Part shown: positions 36,409-44,909 of the stretch, piece by piece | Numbering within the stretch: the first letter of the stretch is position 1 | Layout of the letters: every line of letters starts with the position of its first letter | Assembly: GCA_022803075.1 (NCBI GenBank) | Contig: JAFFTF010000002.1 | Coordinates: forward strand, 412,090 to 476,089 | From: Micrococcales bacterium 31B | GTDB taxonomy: Bacteria > Actinomycetota > Actinomycetes > Actinomycetales > Dermabacteraceae | Direction: 5' to 3' | Length of the DNA: 64,000 nucleotides | Translations under genes and position numbers: made by a program | Notes under the pieces: generated by a model | What the model saw: only the letters and a program-made list of their open reading frames with translations | What the model was told of the DNA's origin: nothing | The model's database searches: none

Positions 36409-36414
36409 TAGCAT
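36409..36414 (+). promoter_or_regulatory. -10 box for leaderless trkA
   Basis: TAGCAT ends 6 nt before GTG 36421, which has no Shine-Dalgarno sequence. Confidence 0.5.
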
Positions 36415-36420
36415 GGGCAC

Positions 36421-37086
36421 GTGCATTTCGTCATTATGGGTTGCGGACGCGTCGGCTCCTCCCTGGCAGCGTCCCTCGAGTCGTCTGGTCACAGCGTCGC
36501 GGTGATCGATCAGGAGCGTTCGGCGTTCGAGCGTCTCGGGCGGGGTTTTCAGGGCCGCACCGTCACCGGCGTGGGCTTTGACCGCGATGCCCTCATGCAG
36601 GCCGGCATCGAGGAGGCCGTGGCTTTCGCTGCGGTGTCGAGCGGCGACAATTCCAATATTTTGGCCGCTCGCGTGGCGCGCGAAACCTTCGGGGTGCGCA
36701 ACGTGGTGGCCCGCATCTACGACCCGGGCCGCGCCGAAATCTATCAGCGCCTCGGCATTGCGACGGTGGCTACCGTGAAGTGGGCCTCCGACCAGGTGCT
36801 GCGACGACTACTGCCCGCGGGTGGCCTGCACGAGTTTCGCGACACGAGCGGCAACATTGTGCTGGCCGAGTACGCGTTCCATGACGCGTGGATAGGCCGC
36901 ACGGTGCGCGAGCTCGAGGCGGTGCTTCCCGCGCGCGTCTCGTTTTTGACGCGGCTCGGCGAGGGCATGTTGCCGCGCCACGACACGGTGCTGCAAGACG
37001 GCGACCTCCTGCATGTGACGCTGCAGGCGGACGACGCCCCCGAGGTCGAGCGGCTTCTCGCGACTCGCCCGCCGCCGCTGCACTAA
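36421..37086 (+). CDS. trkA: TrkA-type K+ transport regulatory protein (first copy)
   Basis: 221 residues. RCK_N Rossmann domain with nucleotide motif GCGRVGSSLA at residues 8-17 and acidic D30, then an RCK_C domain. Cytoplasmic NAD(H)/ATP-binding gating subunit for a K+ transporter. GTG 36421 is probably leaderless. Followed after 47 bp by a second TrkA. Divergent from the APC permease, which is the likely partner. Counterpart of CeoB. Confidence 0.92.
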   Translation: MHFVIMGCGRVGSSLAASLESSGHSVAVIDQERSAFERLGRGFQGRTVTGVGFDRDALMQAGIEEAVAFAAVSSGDNSNILAARVARETFGVRNVVARIYDPGRAEIYQRLGIATVATVKWASDQVLRRLLPAGGLHEFRDTSGNIVLAEYAFHDAWIGRTVRELEAVLPARVSFLTRLGEGMLPRHDTVLQDGDLLHVTLQADDAPEVERLLATRPPPLH

Positions 37087-37133
37087 ACCGAATACCCCTC
37101 CACAGGCCGTAACCGCCCGATTAAAGGAATCAC

Positions 37134-37808
37134 ATGCGAGTCATCATCGTGGGCGCGGGCAGCGTCGGACGCTCCATCGCGCGAGAACTCACCGAGAACA
37201 ATCACTCGGTGCTGTTGCTCGACCGTAATTCGGCGGCCGAGGCCAAGGCCGTCGCGACGGGGGCCCAGTTCGAGGCGGGCGACGCGTGCGAGATCAGCTT
37301 TTTGACGCGCATCCACATGCAGCAGGCCGATGTCATGGTGGCCGCCACGGGCGACGACAAGGTGAACCTCGTGGTGTCGCTGCTGGCCAAGACCGAATAC
37401 GCGGTGCCGCGTACCGTGGCGCGTATCTCGAACCCCAAGAACGAATGGATGTTCGACTCTTCGTGGGGCGTCGACGTCGCGGTGTCCACGCCGCGCATCA
37501 TGACCGCCCTCGTCGAGGAGGCCGTGTCGGTGGGCCAGCTGGTACGCATGTTCACGTTCCATGATTCCAACGTCAACATGGTGGAACTCACGCTGCGCGA
37601 GGATTCTCCAGTCGTGGGGCGGGTGCTGCGTTCGATGAAGTTCCCGCCCGACACGGTGCTGGTGGGCATCTTGCGCGACAATCGCCCGCTCGCCCCCGGC
37701 CCCGATGATGCGCTGGAATCCGGGGACGAACTGTTGTTCATGGCGTCCTCGGAGTCGGAGTCGGCGCTGCAAGACCTGCTCGCGCCCGACGAGGACGACC
37801 TACCGTAG
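37134..37808 (+). CDS. trkA: TrkA-type K+ transport regulatory protein (second copy)
   Basis: 224 residues, RCK_N (IIVGAGSVGRSIA, D30) plus RCK_C (VVGRVLRSMKFPPDTVLVGILR). RBS AAAGGAA before ATG 37134. Two single-unit TrkA proteins in tandem, as with ceoB/ceoC in mycobacteria, probably form a heteromeric ring. Its last 9 bases overlap the 3' end of the convergent OB-fold gene. Confidence 0.92.
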   Translation: MRVIIVGAGSVGRSIARELTENNHSVLLLDRNSAAEAKAVATGAQFEAGDACEISFLTRIHMQQADVMVAATGDDKVNLVVSLLAKTEYAVPRTVARISNPKNEWMFDSSWGVDVAVSTPRIMTALVEEAVSVGQLVRMFTFHDSNVNMVELTLREDSPVVGRVLRSMKFPPDTVLVGILRDNRPLAPGPDDALESGDELLFMASSESESALQDLLAPDEDDLP

Positions 37809-38246
37809 CGCCGCGCGGGCGGCCCGCGGGGCGGCCCCCTCGGGCTGCTTGCGCGAGCACACGAGTTCGTACTTGGGGTTGAACAGCACGTATCGGCCGG
37901 CCTTTTCGGCGATGCGCCCCTCGACGTACATCGTGACGCCCGCGTTGATGCCGGGAATGTCGTTGCGGCCGATCCAGATCAGCGTGATGGGGCGTCCGCT
38001 GCCGTCCCATATCTCGGCCTCGAGCCGCTCATGCGACGCGGCGGGAACGATCGTGACGCTCTGCAATACGCCTCTCACCCGCACCACCTCGCGCGGCTGG
38101 GCGAGGGTCGCCTTGCAGCAACCCGTGGCTTCGGCGGCGCTCTCGGCGGCACGGTCGTCGAGCTCGTGCGTGCTCGACAAGAGACGCCGCAGCCACGATG
38201 CCTTGGTTGGCTTCGTGGGGGCTGCGCGCGTCTGCAGGTCGGTCAT
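37800..38246 (-). CDS. OB-fold nucleic acid-binding protein
   Basis: 148 residues. A basic N-terminus (SWLRRLLSSTHELDD) precedes an OB-fold strand pattern REVVRVRGVLQSVTI, LEAEIWDGSGRPITLIWIGRNDIPGI and LFNPKYEL. This is the actinobacterial Rv2694c-like family. It starts 2 nt after the DUF3710 stop, so translational coupling is expected. Exact role unknown. Confidence 0.85.
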   Translation of the reverse strand: MTDLQTRAAPTKPTKASWLRRLLSSTHELDDRAAESAAEATGCCKATLAQPREVVRVRGVLQSVTIVPAASHERLEAEIWDGSGRPITLIWIGRNDIPGINAGVTMYVEGRIAEKAGRYVLFNPKYELVCSRKQPEGAAPRAARAALR

Positions 38247-38248
38247 CG

Positions 38249-39127
38249 CTAGCCGATCTGGGTGATCTCGGGGCCGCGTTCCAGCGGGCCGAGGTCGGGT
38301 TCTTTGGACTGAGCCGCGGCGGCTGACTTGTCTTGAGAGTCTTGAGATTCCTGCGGCAGTTTCAGTTCGAGGAGGTCACGGGGCGCCATCGCGAGGGGGC
38401 CTCGTACGACCACGACCTTTGCAAACAGGTCGTCCATCGACGAATCGGTAGTGCCCGCGGACGCCGCCTTGCCCGAGATCACGCCGCGCACGAACCAGCG
38501 GGGCCCGTCGACGCCGACGAATCGCACGGGGCGCTGGCCAACGCGGCCGTCGTCGAGGCGCACGGGGATGCCCGCCTGGAGTTCCCACCCGAAGCGGCCC
38601 TGCATGGGCAGCGCCACGCCGCCCTGGTCTTTGATGGCCTTGGTGAGTTCGCCGCGAATCTCGTCCCAGACCCCGTCGGTGCGGGGCGCCGCGAAGGCCT
38701 GCACCTGGAGCCCCGAGCCGTCTTTGATGAGGTTGACGGCGGTGGGCTGGTTGGTGTTCTGGTCCACCTCGATGTTGACTTCGAGGCCGTCGATGGCGGG
38801 CACCAGCAGGGAGCCGAGGTCGATGTATTCGACGTCTGAGGGTTTTTCGCGCTCGTCCCAGGGGCCCTCGGGTTCGGTGGGCTTGGTGCCGCGTTCTACG
38901 GTGGCGGCGCGGCGGCGCCCGCCCCCGGCGGGGATCGCCGCGGGGTCGGGAGTCTCGTCGGAGTCGCCCTCAGTCTCGTTGGCGTCGTCGTCGAGGGCCG
39001 AGTCGTCGACTTCGGCGTCGTCGGGGGCGTTCGCCTCGTCCGATTCGTCTACCGTGTCGGGGCTCGCCGACAGCGACTCCTCGAGCTCTGCGCTATGTGA
39101 GGTCTTTTTGCGACCGAACCAACCCAC
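38249..39127 (-). CDS. DUF3710 family protein
   Basis: 292 residues. An N-terminal 80-residue acidic, disordered stretch follows MGWFGRKK. The conserved DUF3710 domain then runs from DVEYIDLGSLLVPAI through RGELTKAIKDQGG and RFVGVDGPRWFVRGVISG to a Gln/Ser-rich tail. GTG 39127 has AAGGAG 7 nt upstream. No biochemical function is established. Gene order with dut and the OB-fold gene is conserved in actinobacteria. Confidence 0.88.
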   Translation of the reverse strand: MGWFGRKKTSHSAELEESLSASPDTVDESDEANAPDDAEVDDSALDDDANETEGDSDETPDPAAIPAGGGRRRAATVERGTKPTEPEGPWDEREKPSDVEYIDLGSLLVPAIDGLEVNIEVDQNTNQPTAVNLIKDGSGLQVQAFAAPRTDGVWDEIRGELTKAIKDQGGVALPMQGRFGWELQAGIPVRLDDGRVGQRPVRFVGVDGPRWFVRGVISGKAASAGTTDSSMDDLFAKVVVVRGPLAMAPRDLLELKLPQESQDSQDKSAAAAQSKEPDLGPLERGPEITQIG

Positions 39128-39182
39128 GTACGTTCTCCTTGAACAATCACCCGGATACCGAAGGGGTACCCGCCGCCAATGC

Positions 39183-39674
39183 CTACGACTCTACGCCGAA
39201 TCCACCCGTCGAGCCGTGTCCAAGAGCACCCCTATCGCTCTCAGGTAAATCGGTGGCCGCGACGAATTCTACGTCGCACACCCGCTGAATCACCAACTGC
39301 GCAATGCGGTCCCCCGGCGAGACGCTAAAGGCCTCGAGTGCATCGGTGTTATGTATGGTGACACGGATCTCACCGCGGTATCCCGAATCGACCACACCGG
39401 GGGCGTTGAGACACGTGATGCCGTGCTTGGCGGCAAGCCCCGAGCGGGGCATGACGAAGGCCGCGTGCCCGGGGGGCAGGGCGATGTGGACGCCCGTCGG
39501 GATCGTGGCGCGGCCGTGCGGCGGCAGCACCGTGGCGATGGTGGAGACCAGGTCGTAGCCCGCGTCGGTGGTGTGGGCGCGCTGCGGCGGCCCCCAGTCG
39601 GGGGTCGACAAAACGAGCGGCACCGTAATGCGGTGTGTGTTGAGATTCTCAGCGGCGGTGGCATCAAAAGTCAT
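39183..39674 (-). CDS. dut: dUTP diphosphatase
   Basis: 163-residue trimeric dUTPase converting dUTP to dUMP and PPi. All five motifs are visible: DAGYDL, PRSGLAAKHG, GVVDSGYRGEI, RIAQLVIQ and the C-terminal GHGSTGGFG arm. ATG 39674 is chosen because a minus-strand TACTCT ends 6 nt upstream, indicating a leaderless message. GTG 39680 is an alternative. Confidence 0.95.
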   Translation of the reverse strand: MTFDATAAENLNTHRITVPLVLSTPDWGPPQRAHTTDAGYDLVSTIATVLPPHGRATIPTGVHIALPPGHAAFVMPRSGLAAKHGITCLNAPGVVDSGYRGEIRVTIHNTDALEAFSVSPGDRIAQLVIQRVCDVEFVAATDLPESDRGALGHGSTGGFGVES

Positions 39675-39708
39675 GGTCACAGAGTAGTGCTCGTGTCAGT
39701 CTGTAGGT

Positions 39709-40236
39709 ATGACGTCTCGCGACCCCTCGAGCCCCCGCCCTCAAACCGCAGCCGATTTGAAGGCGCTGCTCGATGGACGCGCGGCGGGGCCCGCGCTCTT
39801 TCGCGAACGCCTGTGGCCGAGCCCGGGCATCTGGTCGCTCAGCCTGTGCTTTGGCATCATGATGTGGCTCGCTTTTCTGCCCGTGGGTTTCACTCCCGCC
39901 GTGCTCGTGGCCGTCGCCACCGCCGTCGCGATCGTGCTGCTGATGATCGTGGGCACTCCCGCGGTGGAGGTGCGTCCGGGTCTCGTGCGCTGCGGTGCCG
40001 CAAGACTCGACGTCGAGTCGATCGGCGGGGTAGCACCCTTGGACGCCGAGGAGGTACGTCACCTGCGCGGCCCCGGTTTCGCGGCTGCCGCGTTCACGTG
40101 CCAGCGCGGCTGGCTCAAAACGGGCGTGCGAATCGAAGTGGCCGACGGCCACGACCCGACCCCGTTCTGGTTTCTTTCGAGCCGTAAACCAAAAGCCCTC
40201 GCGGCCGCTGTGGAGCGGGCGAGGGCCATACGGTAA
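39709..40236 (+). CDS. DUF3093 family membrane protein
   Basis: 175 residues with two transmembrane helices (about 40-60 and 64-84) and a C-terminal soluble part (VEVRPGLVRCGAARL, FWFLSSRKPKALAAAVERA) typical of DUF3093. Divergent from dut with 34 bp between starts. Function unknown. Confidence 0.88.
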   Translation: MTSRDPSSPRPQTAADLKALLDGRAAGPALFRERLWPSPGIWSLSLCFGIMMWLAFLPVGFTPAVLVAVATAVAIVLLMIVGTPAVEVRPGLVRCGAARLDVESIGGVAPLDAEEVRHLRGPGFAAAAFTCQRGWLKTGVRIEVADGHDPTPFWFLSSRKPKALAAAVERARAIR

Positions 40237-40287
40237 GACGCGTCGTCACGTCGTGGAGCGATCTGGTGCGATGCGGTCTGACGAGAG

Positions 40288-40587
40288 TCAGTAGGCGCAT
40301 TCCTTGCAGATGCCCATGCCGTTTTCTTCGTGGTCCAACTGGCTGCGGTGCTTCACAAGAAAGCACGAACCGCAGGCGAATTCATCCGCCTGCTTGGGCA
40401 GCACCCGAACCGCGAGTTCTTCGTGGGAGAGATCGGCGCCGGGGAGTTCAAACCCCTCGGCCGCTTCGGTTTCATCCTCATCGACCGCTGGCGACGACTT
40501 TTCATTACGGCGCGTCTTCAGTTCTTCAATGGAGTCTGAGTCGAGTTCCTCTTCATTTTTGCGAGGTGCGTCGTAATCAGTAGCCAT
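40288..40587 (-). CDS. DUF4193 zinc-ribbon protein
   Basis: 99 residues. Acidic N-terminus (DSDSIEELKTRRNE) and a C-terminal zinc ribbon, CGSCFLVKHRSQL and CKEC, giving a CxxC-CxxC site. This is the Rv2699c-like family, highly conserved in actinobacteria. Likely nucleic acid or RNA polymerase contact is only a guess. Confidence 0.9.
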   Translation of the reverse strand: MATDYDAPRKNEEELDSDSIEELKTRRNEKSSPAVDEDETEAAEGFELPGADLSHEELAVRVLPKQADEFACGSCFLVKHRSQLDHEENGMGICKECAY

Positions 40588-41052
40588 GCGTTATCACGCT
40601 CAATTCATTCGACATGCTTCCACGAGTGGAAACACCTAGTGGTGTACGTACAAACTGCGGCCTCATACGACGAGAAGTCATCGAGGGCGCCGCAGCGGTG
40701 CTGCAAAGGGTTCAGGTATAAACGAACGACCTTCTCGACTTATTCCCCCGGTGACCTTGTGCAATGGCTCTCGTCACGAGCCCGACACGCGTTCCCAGCC
40801 CGCATCGCAACATAGGATACACGGTTAATTCGCAGTTGAGTAGCAGATCAAATCCTGAGGCGTAGGTGTGCTCAGTACGACACGGTGATTGACCGGCCGC
40901 GCCCCCATCCGGGCCCCGCCGCGCGGGCAGCCCGCGCTCGGCGCGACCGACAACCTGCGATGGTGACCCCCTAGTGGGTGCGTCACGGTCGAAACCGCGT
41001 CGATTCTCATTAGACTAAGGGCGCACTGCACAACGCGAAAAGAGGTCCGGCA
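40588..41052. promoter_or_regulatory. Divergent intergenic region DUF4193/sepH
   Basis: 465 bp without a gene. Two adjacent palindromes upstream of DUF4193 are TTCCAC-GA-GTGGAA (40618-40631) and ACACC-N4-GGTGT (40632-40645). A GC stem near 40915-40940 and a possible TAGACT -10 at about 41013 for sepH are present. No tRNA or small RNA could be supported. Confidence 0.45.
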
Positions 41053-42330
41053 ATGCGCGAACTCAACCTGATGAGCCTCCATGAGGACGGCAACCACGTC
41101 GTCCTGAAGGACTCCGAGGGGGAACGTTACCTGCTGCGCATCGATGAACCCCTACGTGACGCGGTGCGGCGAGACCGAACCTTCAAGTCCAAGCCCCAGC
41201 CCATGCAACCCAAGCCGATCGCTCCGGGCCAGCAGTTTTCACCCCGCGAGGTGCAAGACCGGGTGCGCGCGGGCCACTCCCCCGAGGACGTCGCCGCGGC
41301 CCTCGGCTACGAACTGCAACGCGTGCTGCGGTTTGCGCCGCCGATCATCGCCGAGCGCGAACGCAACGCCGAACGGGCCCGCCGGTTTCCCGCAGCCCGC
41401 CTCGGCAGCCCAGCCCTCGAAGACGTCGTGCGCGATCGCCTCACGAGCCGTGGCATCGCCGAGGCTCCCACGTGGGACGCTTTCAAGACCGAAAACGGCT
41501 GGCTGCTGCAACTGCTGTTCGTGACGCCCGACGAGCATGCCGAGGCCTTGTGGCACGTCGACTTCGAGGTCAGCGGTCTCGTGCCGCAAAACGAGGCCGC
41601 CGCCTGGTTTAGCGACCAATCTCAGGAGGCCGAGGAGCGCATGTTCCGCCGGCGCCTGGCGGCCGTGCGTAACTGGGTGTACGACGACAGCGCTCCCACG
41701 GGCGAGCTCGCGGCGCAGGCACGCGAGGCGGAGGCGGCCCCGGCAACGGCCCCCATTCGCGTCCAGTTGCCTGCCGACCAGGCCGAGCGCGATGGTCTGC
41801 TCGCCGATCTGCAGGCCCAGCGCGGCGTCCGGCCCAGCGATCCGCTGGCGGGCCCGACCGACCTGCCCTCGACCCTGCCCCATTCGCTCAGCCCACGTCA
41901 GGCCACGGGCCCGGACGCTCCGGCCACGGCTCCCGGCGTCGGCCCTGCAACCCAGCCCTCCCGCGGTGCGGCCACCGAGCCACCCGTGCCCGCCGCGGGC
42001 ACGAAATCGACGACGGCGTCGCTGCCCCTGCAGGGTGCGACGCGCACTCGCGTGGAGGGTCTCTCGCTGGCGGACCACACCGATACCGACACGCTCGAAC
42101 AGGCCGGGCACGAGCCGGGGGCGGGGAGCCAGGGAGGCACGGGGGCGTCCGGCGCCCACACCGGGCCGCAGACCCAGCGACCCAATACTGACCACGTCGA
42201 CACGCAGGCCATGCCGGTGCACGCGAGCGAGACCACGAACCCCCAGCGCGTGCGTCGCAAGCGCCCCGCGCGCCCGTCGGTGCCGTCATGGGACGAGATC
42301 ATCTTCGGCACGAAGGGCAGCGCCGACTAA
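41053..42330 (+). CDS. sepH: Cell division protein SepH (DUF3071)
   Basis: 425 residues. The conserved N-terminal DUF3071 domain includes MRELNLMSLHEDGNHVVL, an HTH-like segment (FSPREVQDRVRAGHSPEDVAAALG) and TWDAFKTENGWLLQL, followed by a long Pro/Thr/Ala-rich disordered region and a conserved C-terminal RPSVPSWDEIIFGTK motif. In Streptomyces SepH binds FtsZ and promotes filament assembly. RBS AGAGG precedes the ATG. Confidence 0.93.
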   Translation: MRELNLMSLHEDGNHVVLKDSEGERYLLRIDEPLRDAVRRDRTFKSKPQPMQPKPIAPGQQFSPREVQDRVRAGHSPEDVAAALGYELQRVLRFAPPIIAERERNAERARRFPAARLGSPALEDVVRDRLTSRGIAEAPTWDAFKTENGWLLQLLFVTPDEHAEALWHVDFEVSGLVPQNEAAAWFSDQSQEAEERMFRRRLAAVRNWVYDDSAPTGELAAQAREAEAAPATAPIRVQLPADQAERDGLLADLQAQRGVRPSDPLAGPTDLPSTLPHSLSPRQATGPDAPATAPGVGPATQPSRGAATEPPVPAAGTKSTTASLPLQGATRTRVEGLSLADHTDTDTLEQAGHEPGAGSQGGTGASGAHTGPQTQRPNTDHVDTQAMPVHASETTNPQRVRRKRPARPSVPSWDEIIFGTKGSAD

Positions 42331-42357
42331 GTCGAGTCAGTCTCGGCTAGTCGCCGC

Positions 42358-43104
42358 CTAGGTTTCTGTGGGGCGAATCCGACACACGTCGGGTTCGCCC
42401 TGCATCGCAGTGTGCGCTCCCCGCGGCGACGCGGGTGCGGGCAGGTCAAGGGGCAGTTCTAACGACAAGTCGAGCGGCAGTGTCGCGGGGGTGCCCCCCG
42501 CGCGCGCGGCAGCGGCCGACATGCGCCGTCGATGATGCCTGCGGCAGAGGGTCTCATAGCCCACTTCGGCCTGCGGACCCACGTCGCCCACCACCACCTG
42601 ATCGCCCTCAAGCACCATGACGCCGCCGATCGTGCGAGCATTGTGGGTCGCGCGCGCTCCGCACCAGCACAGGGCCTGCACCTGCAGCACCTCGACCCGG
42701 TCGGCCAACTCAATCAGGCGCTGCGACCCGGGGAACAACCTCGTGCGAAAGTCGCTCGTGATGCCGAACGCGTAGACGTCTACGTTCATCTCGTCGACCA
42801 CCGCCGCGAGGTCTTCGATCTGGGTCACCGAATAGAACTGCGCCTCGTCACACACGACGTAGTCCACCGGCCCCGAGCCGATCCGCTGGCGCGCCACCTC
42901 GGCCCAGAGACTCATGCCGTCGACCACTTCAATCGAGGCCGTTTCGAGACCCAGCCGCGAGCTCAGCACGCTCTCACCGCCGCGATCGTTCTTGGAGAAG
43001 ATGAGCCCCTGTCGGCCGCGCGCGCGGTGATTGTGATCGATCTGCAGCGCGAGCGTCGATTTGCCGCAGTCCATCGTGCCGCTAAAAAACACCAACTCGG
43101 CCAC
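42358..43104 (-). CDS. tdk: Thymidine kinase
   Basis: 248 residues. Type II thymidine kinase with P-loop GTMDCGKST (residues 9-17), Walker B VVCDEAQF and a zinc site (CWCG with CRRHH). Phosphorylates thymidine for salvage. The GTG start overlaps the phosphodiesterase stop by one base. About 40 residues after the Zn site are Leu/Pro-rich and not part of the family fold; their codons include the hairpin at 42372-42399. Confidence 0.92.
   Translation of the reverse strand: MAELVFFSGTMDCGKSTLALQIDHNHRARGRQGLIFSKNDRGGESVLSSRLGLETASIEVVDGMSLWAEVARQRIGSGPVDYVVCDEAQFYSVTQIEDLAAVVDEMNVDVYAFGITSDFRTRLFPGSQRLIELADRVEVLQVQALCWCGARATHNARTIGGVMVLEGDQVVVGDVGPQAEVGYETLCRRHHRRRMSAAAARAGGTPATLPLDLSLELPLDLPAPASPRGAHTAMQGEPDVCRIRPTET
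42372..42399. terminator. Hairpin inside the 3' end of tdk
   Basis: GGCGAATCCGAC pairs with GTCGGGTTCGCC (one mismatch) around ACAC. It lies between convergent sepH and tdk but within the last tdk codons, with no T-run. Confidence 0.5.
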
Positions 43105-44291
43105 TACTTGCCACCCTCACCCAGGACGCGGATCAACGGAATATTCAACTCGGCCGGGCTCAGCGAACCATGCTGCCCCACCATCGCGAGGCTGCGCGGC
43201 GCATCGACCTTCGTGTCGACCACCACCGTGGTGCCTCGGCACGCGACAATGACGTCGCCGATGCGGGGCGCGAACTCGGGCGAAACCGGCCCGAACCAAC
43301 CCGAGGCGACGGCTTCCGCCCGGGTGCGCACCCACGCCCGCTCGCCGAGCGCCTCCGCCCAGGCTGCGGCGACGTCCCGCTCGGCACCGGGGCGCACGTA
43401 CAGTTGGGCGACGCGCGGCTCCCCCGCCCGATGCCGCACATCGTCGAGCAGGTGCGGGGCGAGGGCCAGGTCAAACGCGGTATCGAGGGGGGCGTCGACC
43501 ATGCCGTGATCGGAGGTGATCACGAGCAGGCAGTCGCGCGGCAACTGGGCTCGCAGTCGCTGCATGGCCCGGTCAAAGAATTGCAACTCTTCGGCCCACT
43601 GCTGCGAGCCGCAGCCCACCTGGTGGCCGATCATGTCAATGTCGCCCCAGTACAGGTAGACGAGGTCGCGGTGTCGGTCGCGCAGCGCCTTCGCGGCGCG
43701 CCGCACGCGATTGCCGAGTTCTTCGGCCGCGAGAAAGCGCCCGCCACGCAGCGCAGCGAGGGTTAGCCCCGAACCGTCGAAGCGGCCCGGCCCGACCATG
43801 GCCGTACGCAGCCCCGCTCGTTCCAGCCGTTCGAAAACCGTGGCGGTCGGCTGAAAGGCCAGGGGGTCGACGCGGGCGTCCCACGTGAGCAGGTTCATGA
43901 CGGCATCATGCTCGGGAACGAGGGTCGTGTACCCGAGCAGCCCATGCCCGCCGGGGGGTTGCCCCGTGCCGAACGAACCCATCGACGTGGAGGTCGTGGT
44001 GGGAAAACCGGCAGTGAGCGCGGCGCCCTCGTCGGCGAGGGCGCGCCGCAAAAACGGCGCGTAACCGCCCGCTCCCCGCAGGAGATCCAGGCCGAGCCCG
44101 TCCACCAGCACGACGCAGGCCGAGCGGGGTGCAAACCCGTCGAGCGCCGCGAGGGGGGCAGCGAAACCGTGGGCGGCGGCGTCCAACCCGTGCGCGCGCA
44201 GCACCTGGGTGGCGACGCTGGGGAGCACGTCCGCGAGGGTGCCAACCCCATAGGCTGGCACGTGCTGCGGGGCTGCTGCGACCTCGGACAC
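43104..44291 (-). CDS. Alkaline phosphatase-like phosphodiesterase / nucleotide pyrophosphatase
   Basis: 395 residues, type I phosphodiesterase family. Metal and nucleophile sites are visible in VVLVDGLGLDLLR, PTTTSTSMGSFGTG, GDIDMIGHQVG and ITSDHGM. Probably cytoplasmic, without signal peptide. GTG 44291 starts 4 nt after the DUF5998 stop, giving the operon DUF5998-phosphodiesterase-tdk. Substrate unknown. Confidence 0.87.
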   Translation of the reverse strand: MSEVAAAPQHVPAYGVGTLADVLPSVATQVLRAHGLDAAAHGFAAPLAALDGFAPRSACVVLVDGLGLDLLRGAGGYAPFLRRALADEGAALTAGFPTTTSTSMGSFGTGQPPGGHGLLGYTTLVPEHDAVMNLLTWDARVDPLAFQPTATVFERLERAGLRTAMVGPGRFDGSGLTLAALRGGRFLAAEELGNRVRRAAKALRDRHRDLVYLYWGDIDMIGHQVGCGSQQWAEELQFFDRAMQRLRAQLPRDCLLVITSDHGMVDAPLDTAFDLALAPHLLDDVRHRAGEPRVAQLYVRPGAERDVAAAWAEALGERAWVRTRAEAVASGWFGPVSPEFAPRIGDVIVACRGTTVVVDTKVDAPRSLAMVGQHGSLSPAELNIPLIRVLGEGGK

Positions 44292-44295
44292 GCGC

Positions 44296-44868
44296 CTAGA
44301 CGACGATCGTCAGGGTCGAGAGGATGCCCGCGAAGTCGATGAGTTCCATGACCTTGTCGCCGCCGTCCTGCGCCCAATTGGCCGTGAGGGTCAGGTCGTC
44401 TCCGCCGCTCAGCGACGTGTAGCCGTGGTCGGCGTCGCATTCGCTATTGCCGCAATCGGCGGGTTCGATCTCGCTGCGGCGAGCGTTGCCCCACGCGATC
44501 GACACCGCCAATTCGTTGGGCACGTGCTGCCGGGTGACCTGGTTGGGCTCGGCATACACGTGCGAGATGCTGATGTTGCGCACGTCGCCGAGTCGCACCG
44601 ACTCGGTGCGGGCCGTCGCGACATGGGCCTGATCGGTTTCGCCGTCGAAATCGTCGACGTGGCCCGTGATGAGGCGCGTATCGGTCAGGGCCACCACCGT
44701 GAGGTGACGCTGCACGCCGTGGTGGTTGACCGAGGTCTCTGGCAACACGATGTGGTGCCGCACCTCCTCGCCGGCGCACGCGATCGCCATTGAGGTAATC
44801 ACGATTTCGGGCAGGTACCCTGCGCGGGTCACGTCATCGATCAGCGCCTTGGGCAGGAAATCTTTCAT
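44296..44868 (-). CDS. DUF5998 family protein
   Basis: 190 residues. Begins MKDFLPKALIDDVTRAGYLPE and contains HHGVQRHLTVVALTDTRLI, a PH-like pattern, ending with DLTLTANWAQDGG. I chose ATG 44868 because GAGAGA lies 9 nt upstream. ATG 44877 is possible. First gene of the operon with the phosphodiesterase and tdk. Function unknown. Confidence 0.8.
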   Translation of the reverse strand: MKDFLPKALIDDVTRAGYLPEIVITSMAIACAGEEVRHHIVLPETSVNHHGVQRHLTVVALTDTRLITGHVDDFDGETDQAHVATARTESVRLGDVRNISISHVYAEPNQVTRQHVPNELAVSIAWGNARRSEIEPADCGNSECDADHGYTSLSGGDDLTLTANWAQDGGDKVMELIDFAGILSTLTIVV

Positions 44869-44909
44869 GGGCTGCATTCTCTCATTGCGGTGCGTGCCGC
44901 CGCGGGAGG

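Noticed and set aside
40840-40880. Possible tRNA 3' half (CAAATCC-like segment)
   Set aside because: No acceptor, D or anticodon stems can be drawn around it.
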